Assembly: GCA_002104935.1 (NCBI GenBank)
Contig: MCGT01000001.1
Location: 1,257,001 to 1,321,000, forward strand
DNA length: 64,000 bases
Origin: Hesseltinella vesiculosa
Lineage: Eukaryota > Mucoromycota > Mucoromycetes > Mucorales > Cunninghamellaceae
Reading direction: 5' to 3'
The notes under the pieces are model-generated. The model saw nothing but the letters and a program-made list of their open reading frames with translations, did not search any database and had not been told where the DNA came from. Within the stretch, counting starts at the first letter, position 1. Every line of letters starts with the position of its first letter. Positions 44,901-55,547 of the stretch are shown piece after piece. Both the position numbers and the translations under genes were made by a program.

Positions 44901-45373
44901 TCAGCCGCAGCAACATTATCGACATCCTGTTCTATGGTATCATGATGGGTCTTATCTGTTTGGCCGATTTTTGTTACGTCATGTTCACCTGGGGAGAAGG
45001 CAACTTTGGCACCGACTGCAACTTGTCTTATGGTCCCGACTGCTACTGGGTGTACCGTGCCCGTGGCTGTTTGTTTGCTACCATGACTGTGCTGCTTCTG
45101 ATTCATGGCTACACCTGCCGAGATCTTAAGCACCCTGCCTACAGTCTCCGTGTCATCTTTGGCCCCCAAAACTACTACCTTCATGCCAGTATTGCTTTTG
45201 GTCTTGCTATCATGTTCGTCGCATTGTACGTTCCTGTCCTCAACACCCAGGTTTTCCGCCATGAAGGCATTACAATTGAATGGGTTGTTGTCTTTATCTC
45301 CAGCATTGTCTATATCATCCTTGCCGAAGGCTGGAAATATCTTCGTCGCAAGACCTTCCTCCGTCATCTTTAA
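41939..45373 (+). CDS. ENA1: P-type ATPase, ENA/type IID alkali-cation pump
   Basis: A plasma-membrane Na+/K+-efflux ATPase of the fungal ENA family. Six exons, about 1,000 residues. The cytosolic N-terminus ([17 protein letters not shown]) is basic and Ser-rich. Conserved: VQEYKAE-like [15 protein letters not shown], the TGES loop [25 protein letters not shown] in M4, the phosphorylation site [14 protein letters not shown], nucleotide-binding [10 protein letters not shown] and the hinge [18 protein letters not shown]. Ten membrane segments are expected and the last lie before [12 protein letters not shown]. All introns except the first splice canonically in phase. Intron 1 (42327-42451) leaves the exons out of frame by one nucleotide. 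The gene is followed by about 1 kb of non-coding sequence. Confidence 0.92.
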
Positions 45374-46374
45374 AAACCTACATGATTTTTTTGCATTTAT
45401 TCAACTATCCTCACTTGCTTGTACTATTTTATTTAATTGTATTGAATAAATTTTTATTATTTTGACATTCGCAGTACAAGGCTGGCCAATTTTTGACCAA
45501 ATCAAACGTACGTGCAGTACCTACAGTGTGGGTACTTTTTTTTTTTTTTTTTTTTTAGCCCACAAATGCGACACAGGAAGGTTTGTCACGCAGAGAGCTA
45601 GAATTCAATTTCAGACGTCATGAACACTGGCCAAGTTTCACAAAGCTCCAGGGCTTTTGATTGACAGGGTGTGTCGTTCATTTCATCTGTCGTGAACCCC
45701 TTGATTTTGCACCGAGGCTAAACCCAACACTTGGAAGTTGCTTCCGATTGTTTTAAGGACTTTTTCATTACTCTTATGATTTTGGTTATTTTAAAGTACA
45801 GATACGGCGATAGGGCCATCATAGCATACCAGGGTCATCCTTTGGAAACTCACCAAGCGATAGTGACAGGGGTCAAAAGACTGTGAGTAAGCATGCCTGT
45901 CACGTGATCGTGGTCCCTTTAGTTTTTCTGCAATAGCCCGATTCCTTCGTACTTTACTCACCTAGAAGCTGGGCTTCATTAGACGGTGGTGATGTTCAGT
46001 TGACTCTGACATCCATGCCTTGGTTCCCGGAAAAAAAAAGACCTCCTGCCGAGCGTACAGGTTTGTATCTTCTTACGTGTGATGACGACTCGGGCGATGC
46101 GCTCGGACTTGCTTGGGCGGAATGGAAGCGGGTCTGGAAATAATAAAAATAAGGTTTGATGGAGGACCTTTTTCTTTTTAGGAGGCTTGATAGGTACTTT
46201 TGAAAAGGATGACGCTTTAATAGTTACATAAGAAAATCTATACATGAAGAGAGCGAAGGAGCAAAACTCTTACTAATGACTAAATCTGAAAAGGGGAAAG
46301 AATGGCGGGTGTACATTTTTTTTGGGGTGTAGAGGGGATTTTTTTTTTTTTGGAGATCAACAAAAAAAAAAAAA
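45374..46374. other. Convergent spacer with an unassigned possible exon
   Basis: 3' space between the ENA gene and PDX1. On the minus strand 46000-46140 there is an exon-like stretch flanked by TTTCCAG and GTAAGAAG (reading PLPFRPSKSERIARVV). I could not link it to a start or family. A T-run lies at about 45537-45556. Confidence 0.4.
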
Positions 46375-47713
46375 TTACCAGCCACGTTGGGCATACTTTT
46401 GACCAGCAGGGATTTCATCCAAGTTGATACCAACCATGGCTTCACCGAGATCTTCAGAGATATCAGCCAACACCTTGGCATCGTTGAAGTTGGTGACAGC
46501 CTAAGGTAAAAAAAAAAAAAAAAGAACGTTCGTAAGGACGCTGACTATGCTGGACTTCCACCGTTCCGAGGTTGCATCTCTTTCCTACTTACCATGACAA
46601 TAGCCTTGGCACGCTTGGCAGGATCGCCAGACTTGAAGATACCAGAACCGACAAAGACACCATCACAACCCAATTGCATCATCAAAGCAGCATCAGCGGG
46701 GGTAGCAACACCACCTAATCCGAGGGAAAATAAAAATGAGGCACCGCTCTATTTTTGTTCCGAGGAGGGTTGAGGACTTACCAGCAGCGAAGTTGACGAC
46801 GGGCAAACGGCCGAGACGGGCGGTTTCCTTCAACAAGTGGTAAGGAGCTTGCAAGTCCTTGGCGTAAGCGAACAATTCTTCTTCAGACAAGCTGGAAGCC
46901 TTGCGGATATCACGGTTGATTTGACGGATGTGACGGACAGCTTCGACTGGAGGATCATAAAAAAAATAAAGTGAGTCACCGATGTTTTGAAAACAACAAA
47001 AGGAACTTTACCAACATTGCCAGTGCCAGCTTCACCCTTGGTACGGATCATGGCAGCACCTTCGTTGATACGACGGAGAGCTTCACCCAAGTTCTTGGCA
47101 CCACAGACATAGGGAACCTTGAAGTTGTGCTTGGTGATGTGGTTGTCTTCATCAGCGGGAGTCAAGACTTCGGATTCATCAATGTAATCAATACCGACAG
47201 CTTCCAAGATTTGAGCTTCGACAAAGTGACCAATACGGACCTTGGCCATGACGGGAATCTTGACGGCTTCAATGATTTCCTTGATCATCTTGGGGTCAGA
47301 CATACGGGCAACACCACCTAGAAGATAGATGAATAAATACTAGTCTCCCAAGAGCGATTTCCAAACGTCTACACGACTCTCCCAAAAAAAAAACGCCATT
47401 TTTCTCCAAACTTACCGTTCTTGCGGATATCAGCAGGGACACGTTCCAAGGCCATGACAGCACAGGCACCAGCTTCTTCAGCAATACGAGCTTGTTCAGC
47501 ATTGACAACATCCATAATAACACCACCCTAATGACAAGAAAAGCTTGTGAGTCCATTTATCCACCGGTTTCACATGTTCCAAACAAAACAAAAAAAAATG
47601 ATTACCTTCAACATTTGAGCCAAACCAGCCTTGAGCTTGAAGGATTCAACAGAGTTATCAGCGGCATCAGCACCGTTGGCGTGGAGGTTAGTGGGGACAG
47701 CAAAGCCAGACAT
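46375..47713 (-). CDS. PDX1: Pyridoxal 5'-phosphate synthase, PdxS/SNZ subunit
   Basis: The synthase subunit of the DXP-independent vitamin B6 pathway, which builds PLP from ribose 5-phosphate, glyceraldehyde 3-phosphate and ammonia from the glutaminase partner SNO/PDX2. Six exons, about 305 residues. Visible: the N-terminus [20 protein letters not shown], then [38 protein letters not shown] with the catalytic lysines of this barrel, the [11 protein letters not shown] loop, GEAGTGNV, the phosphate-binding [16 protein letters not shown] and the C-terminal AQRGW. It looks intact. The glutaminase gene is not in this window. All introns are short and most have T-runs. Confidence 0.96.
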
Positions 47714-48724
47714 GATTTGTACGAGTATTTTTTGTTTTTTTAAAAAGAAACGAAAAGAAAAGAAGAGAAAGTTGTTTTGGTCGGGGGCAAACTGCTTTTT
47801 AAAATGCGGGTAAGGGTCACTTAGTCAGTGATTCAAAGTCCGTGCTCTCGAAGGGTGAGTGGAGGAATCCTCCAACGAAGCACAGCCGAGCATCGTATGG
47901 TGATGGATGTTTTGCTCAAGGATGCCTGAAATGAAGGAAATACGCGTTTTGTCGAGGAATAACAAAAGACGTTTGGTTCAGCTTTTTTATTTTCATTTTT
48001 TTGATGTGGGGTACACTTAAGACTTTTTGTTCTGACGTGAGCCGAAGAATGAACTCCCGCTGCGTTATTATTTTCCGCATATGGGGCTTGACTCATTGCC
48101 GCGCCATCATTGGTTGAAAGCCATCTCTTATGCGATGGGAGGGTGGGAAATTTCCATTCTCGGGTCTTGTTCTTCAGGTTCCTTTTTTTCGATGGATCCT
48201 TTTATTTTTTATTTTTATGAAAGGTGAACCAGGTTTCTTTCACTCTTTTATTCATAGGGTGGAATAAGAGGCTATGCTAATAGGTTAACAGGGTTAGGAC
48301 GTTGTAAGCTCAAAACACAGTTAAGAATACGCTCTTGTGATTGGATTTGTAGATCCAAGCATCGGCTCTCTTTTCTCGCATTTTCCGCGGCTTCTTTGCA
48401 GGCTCGGCCGTTTGGTTGTTAGGATAGATGATTTTTCTGACAGACCAGTGAAATGTGGCTATCAACTGAAAGTAGCAGGGTGGAAGGACGTCGTTATGTT
48501 CGTGTCATCGTTGGTGAAAGGCTCCAGCCAGACAAGGGCTATGGAGGAACTGGAATAAACCGGCTTAGCGGAGAGGTCTACACGGAGCTGTGAAAGGCGA
48601 AGCAAACGGTTGGAGAGGATTTATTGCGAGGTATAATATTCGATACATGAAATAAAAAAAATAATATAGAAAAGAAAAGGGGAGGGGAAAGGTATTTACA
48701 GCTGGAGGGAAGGGGAGAAGAGGG
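47714..48724. other. Intergenic: PDX1 promoter and 3' side of RING gene
   Basis: About 1 kb. An 87-codon minus-strand frame at 47833-48096 has no family match or supporting structure. The remainder is A/T-rich with pyrimidine tracts. Nothing else was identified. Confidence 0.45.
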
Positions 48725-50633
48725 TTAGTGGTCTTGATTCCGTTTGGACAAAAAGGAGGAGGCAAGGACAAACATGGGGGTGGCATCGGCTGGGGCGGGT
48801 GAGCTGATGTCCATTGGTTGGGGCTGGGACGAGGAGGGAGAATCGGGTGGGAGGTGTTTGGGTCGTTTGTCACTTTTTTGCTTGTAGGCCATGGTCTTGT
48901 AGGGCGACATGGCGGGGGATTTGCGGGCATGGGGGGAGAGGTAGGGCGAGGCTTCTTGGATGGGTGGCAGTTCTTCCAAAAACTTGGTGACATCATCCAG
49001 GCTTTTGAAAGAAAAGGAGGCGGGCGTTGGTGTTGGTGAGTTAGCGTGTGGGTGATGGGGCGAGTGGGCTGAGACAGGGTCGGGACCGGGTGAGTCGTGG
49101 TTGCCTTTGGCAGAGGCGGCTTGCAGGGCATTCAGAATGACTTCGGTGGTGATGGTGTTGGAGCTGGTACGCTGTCTAGCCATGCGCATGGCGCCATGGG
49201 CTAATTGTTTGTTTTTGCTGTAGCGTATCAGGCGGCCGTTTGTCGTTCGCTTGGGGGCAGGGGCGGAGGGATCGGCGGTGGTTGAGGAAGAAGCGGATTT
49301 GGCACCGTCGGCGGCCTTGTTTCCTTTTTTCTCCTTGGCTTTACTGGTATTACTGCTGGTAGATGCTTTGCGTTGGCGGAGATGGGAAGCTGGAGGTGGT
49401 GTATGGGGGTCACTGTTGGAAGGCATCAGATGAATGGGCGAGGTGGTCAAGAAAGGCGAGGTTAGGTTCAGGTCGGCGCCTTGGAAGAGGTCGGCGTCGG
49501 CCAGGACCATATCAGCTGAGGGTGTAGGTTGGGAGGCATTGGTGGCAAAGAAATCCGAGCTGAACATTTGGTGTAGTAGGGTGATGTCGTCCATGGGTGA
49601 CATGGGGTTTTGGATGGGCGTTTGAGAGGAGGAGGTGGGGGTAGCGGCCATGGCGGAAGAGGTGACTGGCATGGACTTGTCATTGACGGAAGAGGAAGAG
49701 GGGGAGGGCATGGAATAGCTGGTCTTGTCATTGCCAGGTAGAGGAACGCCAGGGGCAGGGTTGGGAAAAGGGGTGAGGAGGTCATTGGTGGGAGGCATCA
49801 TTAGGAGCTGCGTTTTCAGTTGCTGGACTTCTCTTTCCAGCTGATGGATGCGGTCGTGTAGCCTGTCACAGTACAAGGTACCGTGTTGGCCTACCTGGGA
49901 CAGAGTGCCGACAAAGGCACAGCCTTCGTGATGGTATTTGCACCGGAAGCCAGCACATTGGGCATCGTGGGCTTGGTCATCTTTGCGCAAAAATGGTTTA
50001 CAGGTTGCCACTTGATTGGGGCAAGACATCAGTTCAAACAGGCACTGAGCGCGGTGGTCGTTGGCTGTGGCGTTGGAGATCTTTTCGGTGCAACCATGGT
50101 TTGAATTTGGGCAGGGTGTCATTTGATAGGAGCACTGAGAACGGCAGGTGGTGAGCTTGGCCAGGCTCTTTTTTTTTTTGCATACCTGTTGTATATGGTC
50201 ATCTTCCAAGGCACCTTCCCAAGTACATCCAAGAGCATGGCTTGGACATTTTATCCTCAAGCGAGAGATTTGTCGTTTTGCAAACTTGGAGAGCTGGAAG
50301 TTTGAGTTGTTGAGTGATTCCATACAAGAAGGGCATGATGATTTTCCATAATTTAAAATGCAATTGTAGCAAAACATGTGGTCTAGGATGGAAAGAGTAA
50401 GAAACAAGAAGGACCCTAGGTATGGCTCTAGGGAAGGAGGTTAATACCTTCAGCACAATGGACTTGCATGGGATTGTCGAGTAAATCTAGAACCGCAACC
50501 AGATCACAAAGTTGGTTATTGTTTATTCAAGGCTGCATCTTCTATTTTTTTTTTTTTGTGCCTTACCATGGCATATTCCACAGAGCAGCTCTGGATTCAA
50601 TTCGTCAAGTAACAAATCCCTTTTCAAATGCAT
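48725..50633 (-). CDS. RING/TRAF-type zinc-finger protein
   Basis: A likely E3 ubiquitin ligase. Exon 1 (from ATG 50633) gives MHLKRDLLLDELNPELLCGI and is spliced to LLDNPMQVHCAE and DHMFCYNCIL. Together these form a C3HC4 RING that ends in SSCPSCMESL. Two TRAF-type zinc fingers follow (GCTWEGAL.., CSYQMTPCPNSNHGC, FELMSCPN, GFRCKYHHEGCAF), then a coiled coil HDRIHQLEREVQQLKTQL. A long Ser/Pro/Thr-rich C-terminal half contains basic stretches but no MATH domain, so this is not a canonical TRAF. Between IQQ and LTTC lies a 30-nt segment bounded by GTATGC and CCAAG that is open in frame (VCKKKKSLAK); it may be coding or a very short intron. The start assumes the ATG nearest the RING. Confidence 0.83.
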
Positions 50634-51306
50634 TAGATCCAGGCCTTTAATCCAATTTGGATAATGGAAGGGAACAATAAAAAAAAAAAATAAACACAAA
50701 GAAAAAGGAAGCTGAAAAAAAAAAAGAGAAAACGGCGAGTCGCGTTGGAAAATTTGAGAAGAAAAAAACAGCGCAACCAATCAAATAGCCAGCTGCATTT
50801 GCGCTACTAAGCGCACTAACATGATCCGCTTGCAGAAAAGAATTTGTCGCATCTTTCTGCAAAGCATGTTATTTTTACCACCTTGGATTTATAGACCAAG
50901 CATGGTAAGGCGTAGGGAGAGGCATGCGTGAAATAGACAGAAGGGTACAGTATGGATAGTCGCAATTTCTTCAATCTGGAGCATTTTTGTTTAACTGGGA
51001 CATGAATTTTTTTTTCGTGGTTTGGTTTGCCAGGCAGTGTTAAGTTTTTATTTAAGAAGCACAGTAAAATGAGCAATAGAGATAGGCAAAGAGTGCCACC
51101 TTTATCATTGATGGTACGCTACTTCATTTTATATTTCAAAAAGAAAGGTACATAGTAAAAAAAGGGCTAAGGATGTGATTGGCGGTCATGCTCACTGGCA
51201 TTGGCATTGGTTTGATCTTCCGCAACACGCGATTCTTTTTGTTTGTTTGTTTATCTAGGCTCTTCTATCTTTTTCTTTATTTCTGCTCATTTTCTATCTT
51301 TCCCTG
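50634..51306. other. Intergenic between RING gene and Fanzor element 1
   Basis: RING-gene promoter side and the left part of the Fanzor element. From about 51170 (GATTGGCGG...) the sequence starts to resemble the decayed copy at 7320. No gene. Confidence 0.5.
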
Positions 51307-54300
51307 ATGCAATCGCTTCTTCAATCCGTCTACGTAACTCTGTGCCACATCCCTGAAGAAGATTTCCGCCGGGCGTTGCCTGATCAGTTGGGCCAAGATT
51401 GGATGACCACCGAACAATTCTACACTGTTTGGTCACAAGCAAAAGTCTATCGTCAAAGTAAGTCATCCATCACTTCCATCATGTCTTTTTCTTTACCCAT
51501 CTTCGTAGGACGGGAAACTGGGCCCGCGCCACAACGACGTGCCCAACAACAGGAACAAAACGATCGCGCCGAGGGGAGACGGCAGCGCCAAGAAGATGAG
51601 CGAAATCCTGATGCTGTGGGACCGTGTGCCACATGCGGCCAAATGGGACACTGTTCGTCTGCCAGCCGCCTCTGTCCTTTCCATCGCATGAACAAGAAGG
51701 ATTACATCAACGAAATGATGCCAGGTGGTGAGCGCTACACGATAAAAAAAAGCTTTGAAGATGCCGTCCGGCAACCGTTCAAGCTCGCTTTGAAGCGCAA
51801 CATAGAGTCGACCAGCGCCTGCAACAAGAACATCCTTTTCCGCCTCCAATTATTTCTCAACCATTTCGCTCTCACCCACCCGTCTGACTTTAAAAGCATC
51901 ATGATCAGCCAGAACGGTCTCCTGTCCATCTCGCAACTCGTCTATCCCCGCAACCCGCGTCGACCAGGGATTACCAACGCTCATGTCCTACGAAGCCTTC
52001 CTCCCACCTTCCTGCCTCACTGGAACCAGTTTGTCCGTGACCACCCGAACATCACCTACAACCCCAACGACCACCAAGGCATGGGTCCGCTCGACAATGC
52101 AGCCCTTCTCATTCCTGCTGATCACCGCAGCCTTCACTTCCACCACCCGCATAAATTTTATGCAAATACTTTTGGGCCATGCTTGTCAACGCTTGCCACA
52201 GCTTACTCCAATTGTTTGGTGATCGACTTTGAGAAAAAGGTCAAGAAGTTTATTCGATTCTCCTTTGCCATCACGGATCTCAGCGTAGGTTTTATAAAAA
52301 AAAAAAAAGAACCAAAAAAGGGATATGTTCTGACTTTTTTTTTGTCTCTTTCAGATCCCTCACATTGACCGGCAGGTGGATGATATCTACACGAGCTTTG
52401 CAGAGAGACTTTCCCATCCTCAAGCAAGGGTCACACCTGGATCGGCCACAAGTAATGTCCCTGGTGTGTCTACCGAAGAAGCGGCCATTGCCAGTGTGAA
52501 GGCGAAAACACTGGCCTTGAAACCCCACTACGTTGGCAAATTGACGTCGACAACCCTGTCCCGAAACCCCAGCAGTGCCTTGCTTGTCTACATCAACATC
52601 AACAAGCACTACGAGCAATACAAGTGCCAGCCCAATGCCAACCCTAAAAAATGCCCGAAGCTTACCATCCTTCCTGAGCCTCACTTTGGACGCCGATTCA
52701 TCCCCATCTTACCCGACACGATCAAATATCTAGCCGAATGCGATGCCATTGAAACAAACAACGACAACTCTGGTGTACCCGACGCCGCATTTATCCGTGC
52801 CTTACCCATGTTTTTCAAGGTGTTCCACATGGAGAAGTTCGACTTTGGCAGGCCTGGGTACGGGAGGTAAGTTTCGCAGACACCAAAAAAAAAAAAAAAA
52901 AAGAACAACTTCCAACTTTTTTCTTCTTCTTCTCACCTAGTGTCCAGGACATGCTTGAGGGTATACTATACAACCGTCCACTGTTTGCTTGCCACATTTG
53001 GTGTGATGGCGTTTCGTGCTGCTTTGAATTTATTCGTTTGCCAACCACGCATCGCCCAACGATGAAGCTGCCCAGCCTGGACCACTGGAATACCGAACTC
53101 ATTGATCGCTTTGACATGGTCGCCGTCGATCCAGGTCGCCGTGCCATCGTCACTGGCAGCTATGGAACGTCCTATCCACTCTCTCTATTCCCTGAAGCCC
53201 AGGATGACGAAGTCTCTGCTGATGAAAGTGAAACCGGTAACGATAACGGCGAGGAACAAGCAGCATTCCCTGTACGTGTTTCACTGGCTCTACACCAACA
53301 ACAGGACTTTGACAACGACACTGGCAGCACTGATATGGAACAAGGAAATCTCTCTATGCCTATAATTGACGATGCTGATCCTACCACCCCGATCCCCCAG
53401 TCTCACCATCTGCCTTACCGAGTCATCAAAGTTTCTGCAAAGGAATACCGCTCGCAATGTGGAACGCAGCGACGAATTCAGCAATTGGAACGGCGCAAGG
53501 TTTCCACAACATACTCCTTCCGAGGTCAGCAAATACCGTTCCATCAGATGGAGGCGGCCATCCCTTCCCACCGAACCACCAGCCCCACTGAATATGCCAC
53601 ACGAATCCAGTACCTGCTTGATCGTCTCCCGCTCTTTTTCGACTTTTATGGCCTTCAGCATTCCATCGACCGCTTCAATGCTTACAGAGGGCGTCAGCGG
53701 GGCGTGGCATACGTTGCCAGTGTTCTTGCTGGCCTGTCCAAGAAGTATGTCAAGTCCCAGCGCAATGTGCGCGGCCACCGTAAGCGTACCCACCGCAATC
53801 GGCGCAAGCGTCAGAAGAAAGCTCGGAAGAAAAAGGCCTTCAAGATCAGCATGGCCAAGAAGGCGATGGTGGAACACCTTGCAGCGCTGGATGTTTCTAT
53901 CATGAAGACTGAAAATCTGCTAAAATGCTCTGCTGGCTCGATGCTACCTGGGACAACGGATTTATGGGAAGCAACATTACATACCATGCGCACCCAACGC
54001 GACCTGGACCGTGACCACCGCATTGATCTGATCAATGAAATGGAAGAAAAGAGGCAAGTCGCCGTGGTATTCAGGAGGTCCAGGTGGGCTTATTTTTGTT
54101 GTAGACCTGCGCCGCAAATGAAGCCAAGCACACGTCTTCGTCACGGTGTGACAAAGTTTCCCAGCGAAAGAGTTCCATTAATACTCTTTGGTGATGGCCT
54201 CAAGGGCCGGAAGGTCGCCGCCCCGTTCAAAAAGCAGCTTCCTGGCTCGTCTTCCCTGGTGTTTGACCAATTGGAAAACCGACAACGTCAGGGCAAGCTT

Positions 54301-54614
54301 GCTGTTATCTCACTGAATGAGTTCAAAACAAGCAAGGTGGGTGAAAAAAAATGGCATGGCAACCGCAACGAAGTGGCTCATTCTCTTTCTTTATGCAGCT
54401 CTGCTCTGTCTGCCATGGCCCAACCAAAAACCCAGTCATGAATGGGGCCAAGATTTATGGACTTCTGCGCTGCAGCTCCTGTGCGGCCATCTTTGACCGG
54501 GATGTCATGGCAGCTTGCAACATGATCTCCATTGGTCAACACTTTTTCCAACACAAGCAACGCCCCCTGGCCTTTTGCCCGCGCCGACGCCCCCAAACCT
54601 CTCCTATCGTTTAG
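51307..54614 (+). CDS. Fanzor-type TnpB-like RNA-guided nuclease (element 1), apparently intact
   Basis: Five exons, about 1,000 residues, open throughout. N-terminal region MQSLLQSVYVTLCHIPEEDF, then a very Arg/Gln/Glu-rich basic stretch, then a zinc knuckle CATCGQMGHCSSASRLC. The helical recognition-like part follows (SFEDAVRQPFKLALKRN, FYANTFGPCL). RuvC-I is DMVAVDPGRRAIV (Asp codon 53128-53130). A long Arg/Lys-rich segment (about 53760-53850) may bind RNA. RuvC-II is VISLNEFKTSK (Glu codon 54319-54321), spliced to the zinc ribbon LCSVCHG...LLRCSSC. RuvC-III is FDRDVMAACNM (Asp codon 54501-54503). All three acidic residues and the four ribbon cysteines are kept. Introns between the last two exons restore the E-ribbon motif exactly, so splicing is well supported. 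Element 2 at 36.6-40.1 kb is a different subfamily. Confidence 0.92.
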
Positions 54615-54745
54615 TTTTCATTTTTATTCACCAAAGCAACCCCGCAAAAAGGGTTACCGTCTGCTCTGGCAAGAACGCGTTTAATGCTTTTATCCGGTAA
54701 TTGGTGTTTTTAGCCAACACTTAACACAAGTTCTGATTGGTAACG
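54615..54745 (+). other. 3' tail of Fanzor element 1, candidate guide-RNA/right-end region
   Basis: The segment starting CTGCTCTGGCAAGAACG at about 54660 recurs in the internally deleted copy at about 7908 although everything from about 52100 to here is absent there. Retention of this short non-coding tail beside the deletion suggests it is a functional element end. Fanzor/TnpB guide RNAs come from this position in known elements, but no secondary structure was computed here. Confidence 0.4.
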
Positions 54746-55547
54746 GAGTTTTCTTTTTTTCCATAATGGAGTCGCGTTCCCTTAACTGTAAAAATAACCC
54801 AAATCAAGTATAAAATAAAAACAACCTCAGTCTTTTTCGCTTAACCCCAGTCACCACAGAACATTTTTTTTTGGGCTCAACAACAAACGCGGGTGCTGCT
54901 TCCTCATTGGTCCATTTTTCCCCTTCACCGTCAATGCACTCGCAATGCAAAAAAATGGTACAAAATGTTGTGGGATAAGAACCAATGACATTACCAAAAG
55001 CTGCTGGTCTCTTCATTTTCAAATTTGTCGTTAATACTGTACGAAACATCATGTTAATAGCATCGTAGTACCTCCTTTGGCCTCACTGTAAAGAATCTCA
55101 GGTGAGGTGACAAGGAAAAAAAAACATGTCCTCATCTTATCCTCCAAAATAGCCAAGTCTCCATCCGCTTGTGCGACCGCAATCACAAGTGAAACGGACA
55201 GCCAGGATTTTCAATAAGCCAAGTCGATCGTATGGATTGCGTCTATTTTTTTACCAAATCCAGAATGGAGGAAGGTTGCCCATTGACTGACTTTTTGGGT
55301 GACTGTGGGTGAACGGCAGCAGAGATCAATAGGAGTTAGTCACCACTGTTGTCGAGTGTCCGCATGAAGGCAAAAAAAAAAAAAAAAAGAAAGGCATGAG
55401 AAGGAGATCCATTGACATGACGTTTGGCGCTAGGGCACAGGTAGGCGAATGAGACGTCTTTTTTTTAATAGTAAGGTCTGATAAAGAAAAGGGTGTATAC
55501 AAGATTTATATAAATATATATATAGAAAAACTAAATACAAAGGATGT
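54746..55547. other. Intergenic between Fanzor element 1 and sulfate permease gene
   Basis: No coding exon was recognised. There are A-runs near 55373-55388 and an AT-rich TATATA stretch just after the permease stop (about 55505-55525), consistent with a 3' end. Confidence 0.5.

Noticed and set aside
46000..46245. Possible terminal exon on the minus strand downstream of PDX1
   Set aside because: Splice-like borders exist but no upstream exon, start or family match could be found, so it is not called as a gene.
47833..48096. 87-codon minus-strand frame
   Set aside because: No family, no conserved motif, lies in the PDX1 promoter side.
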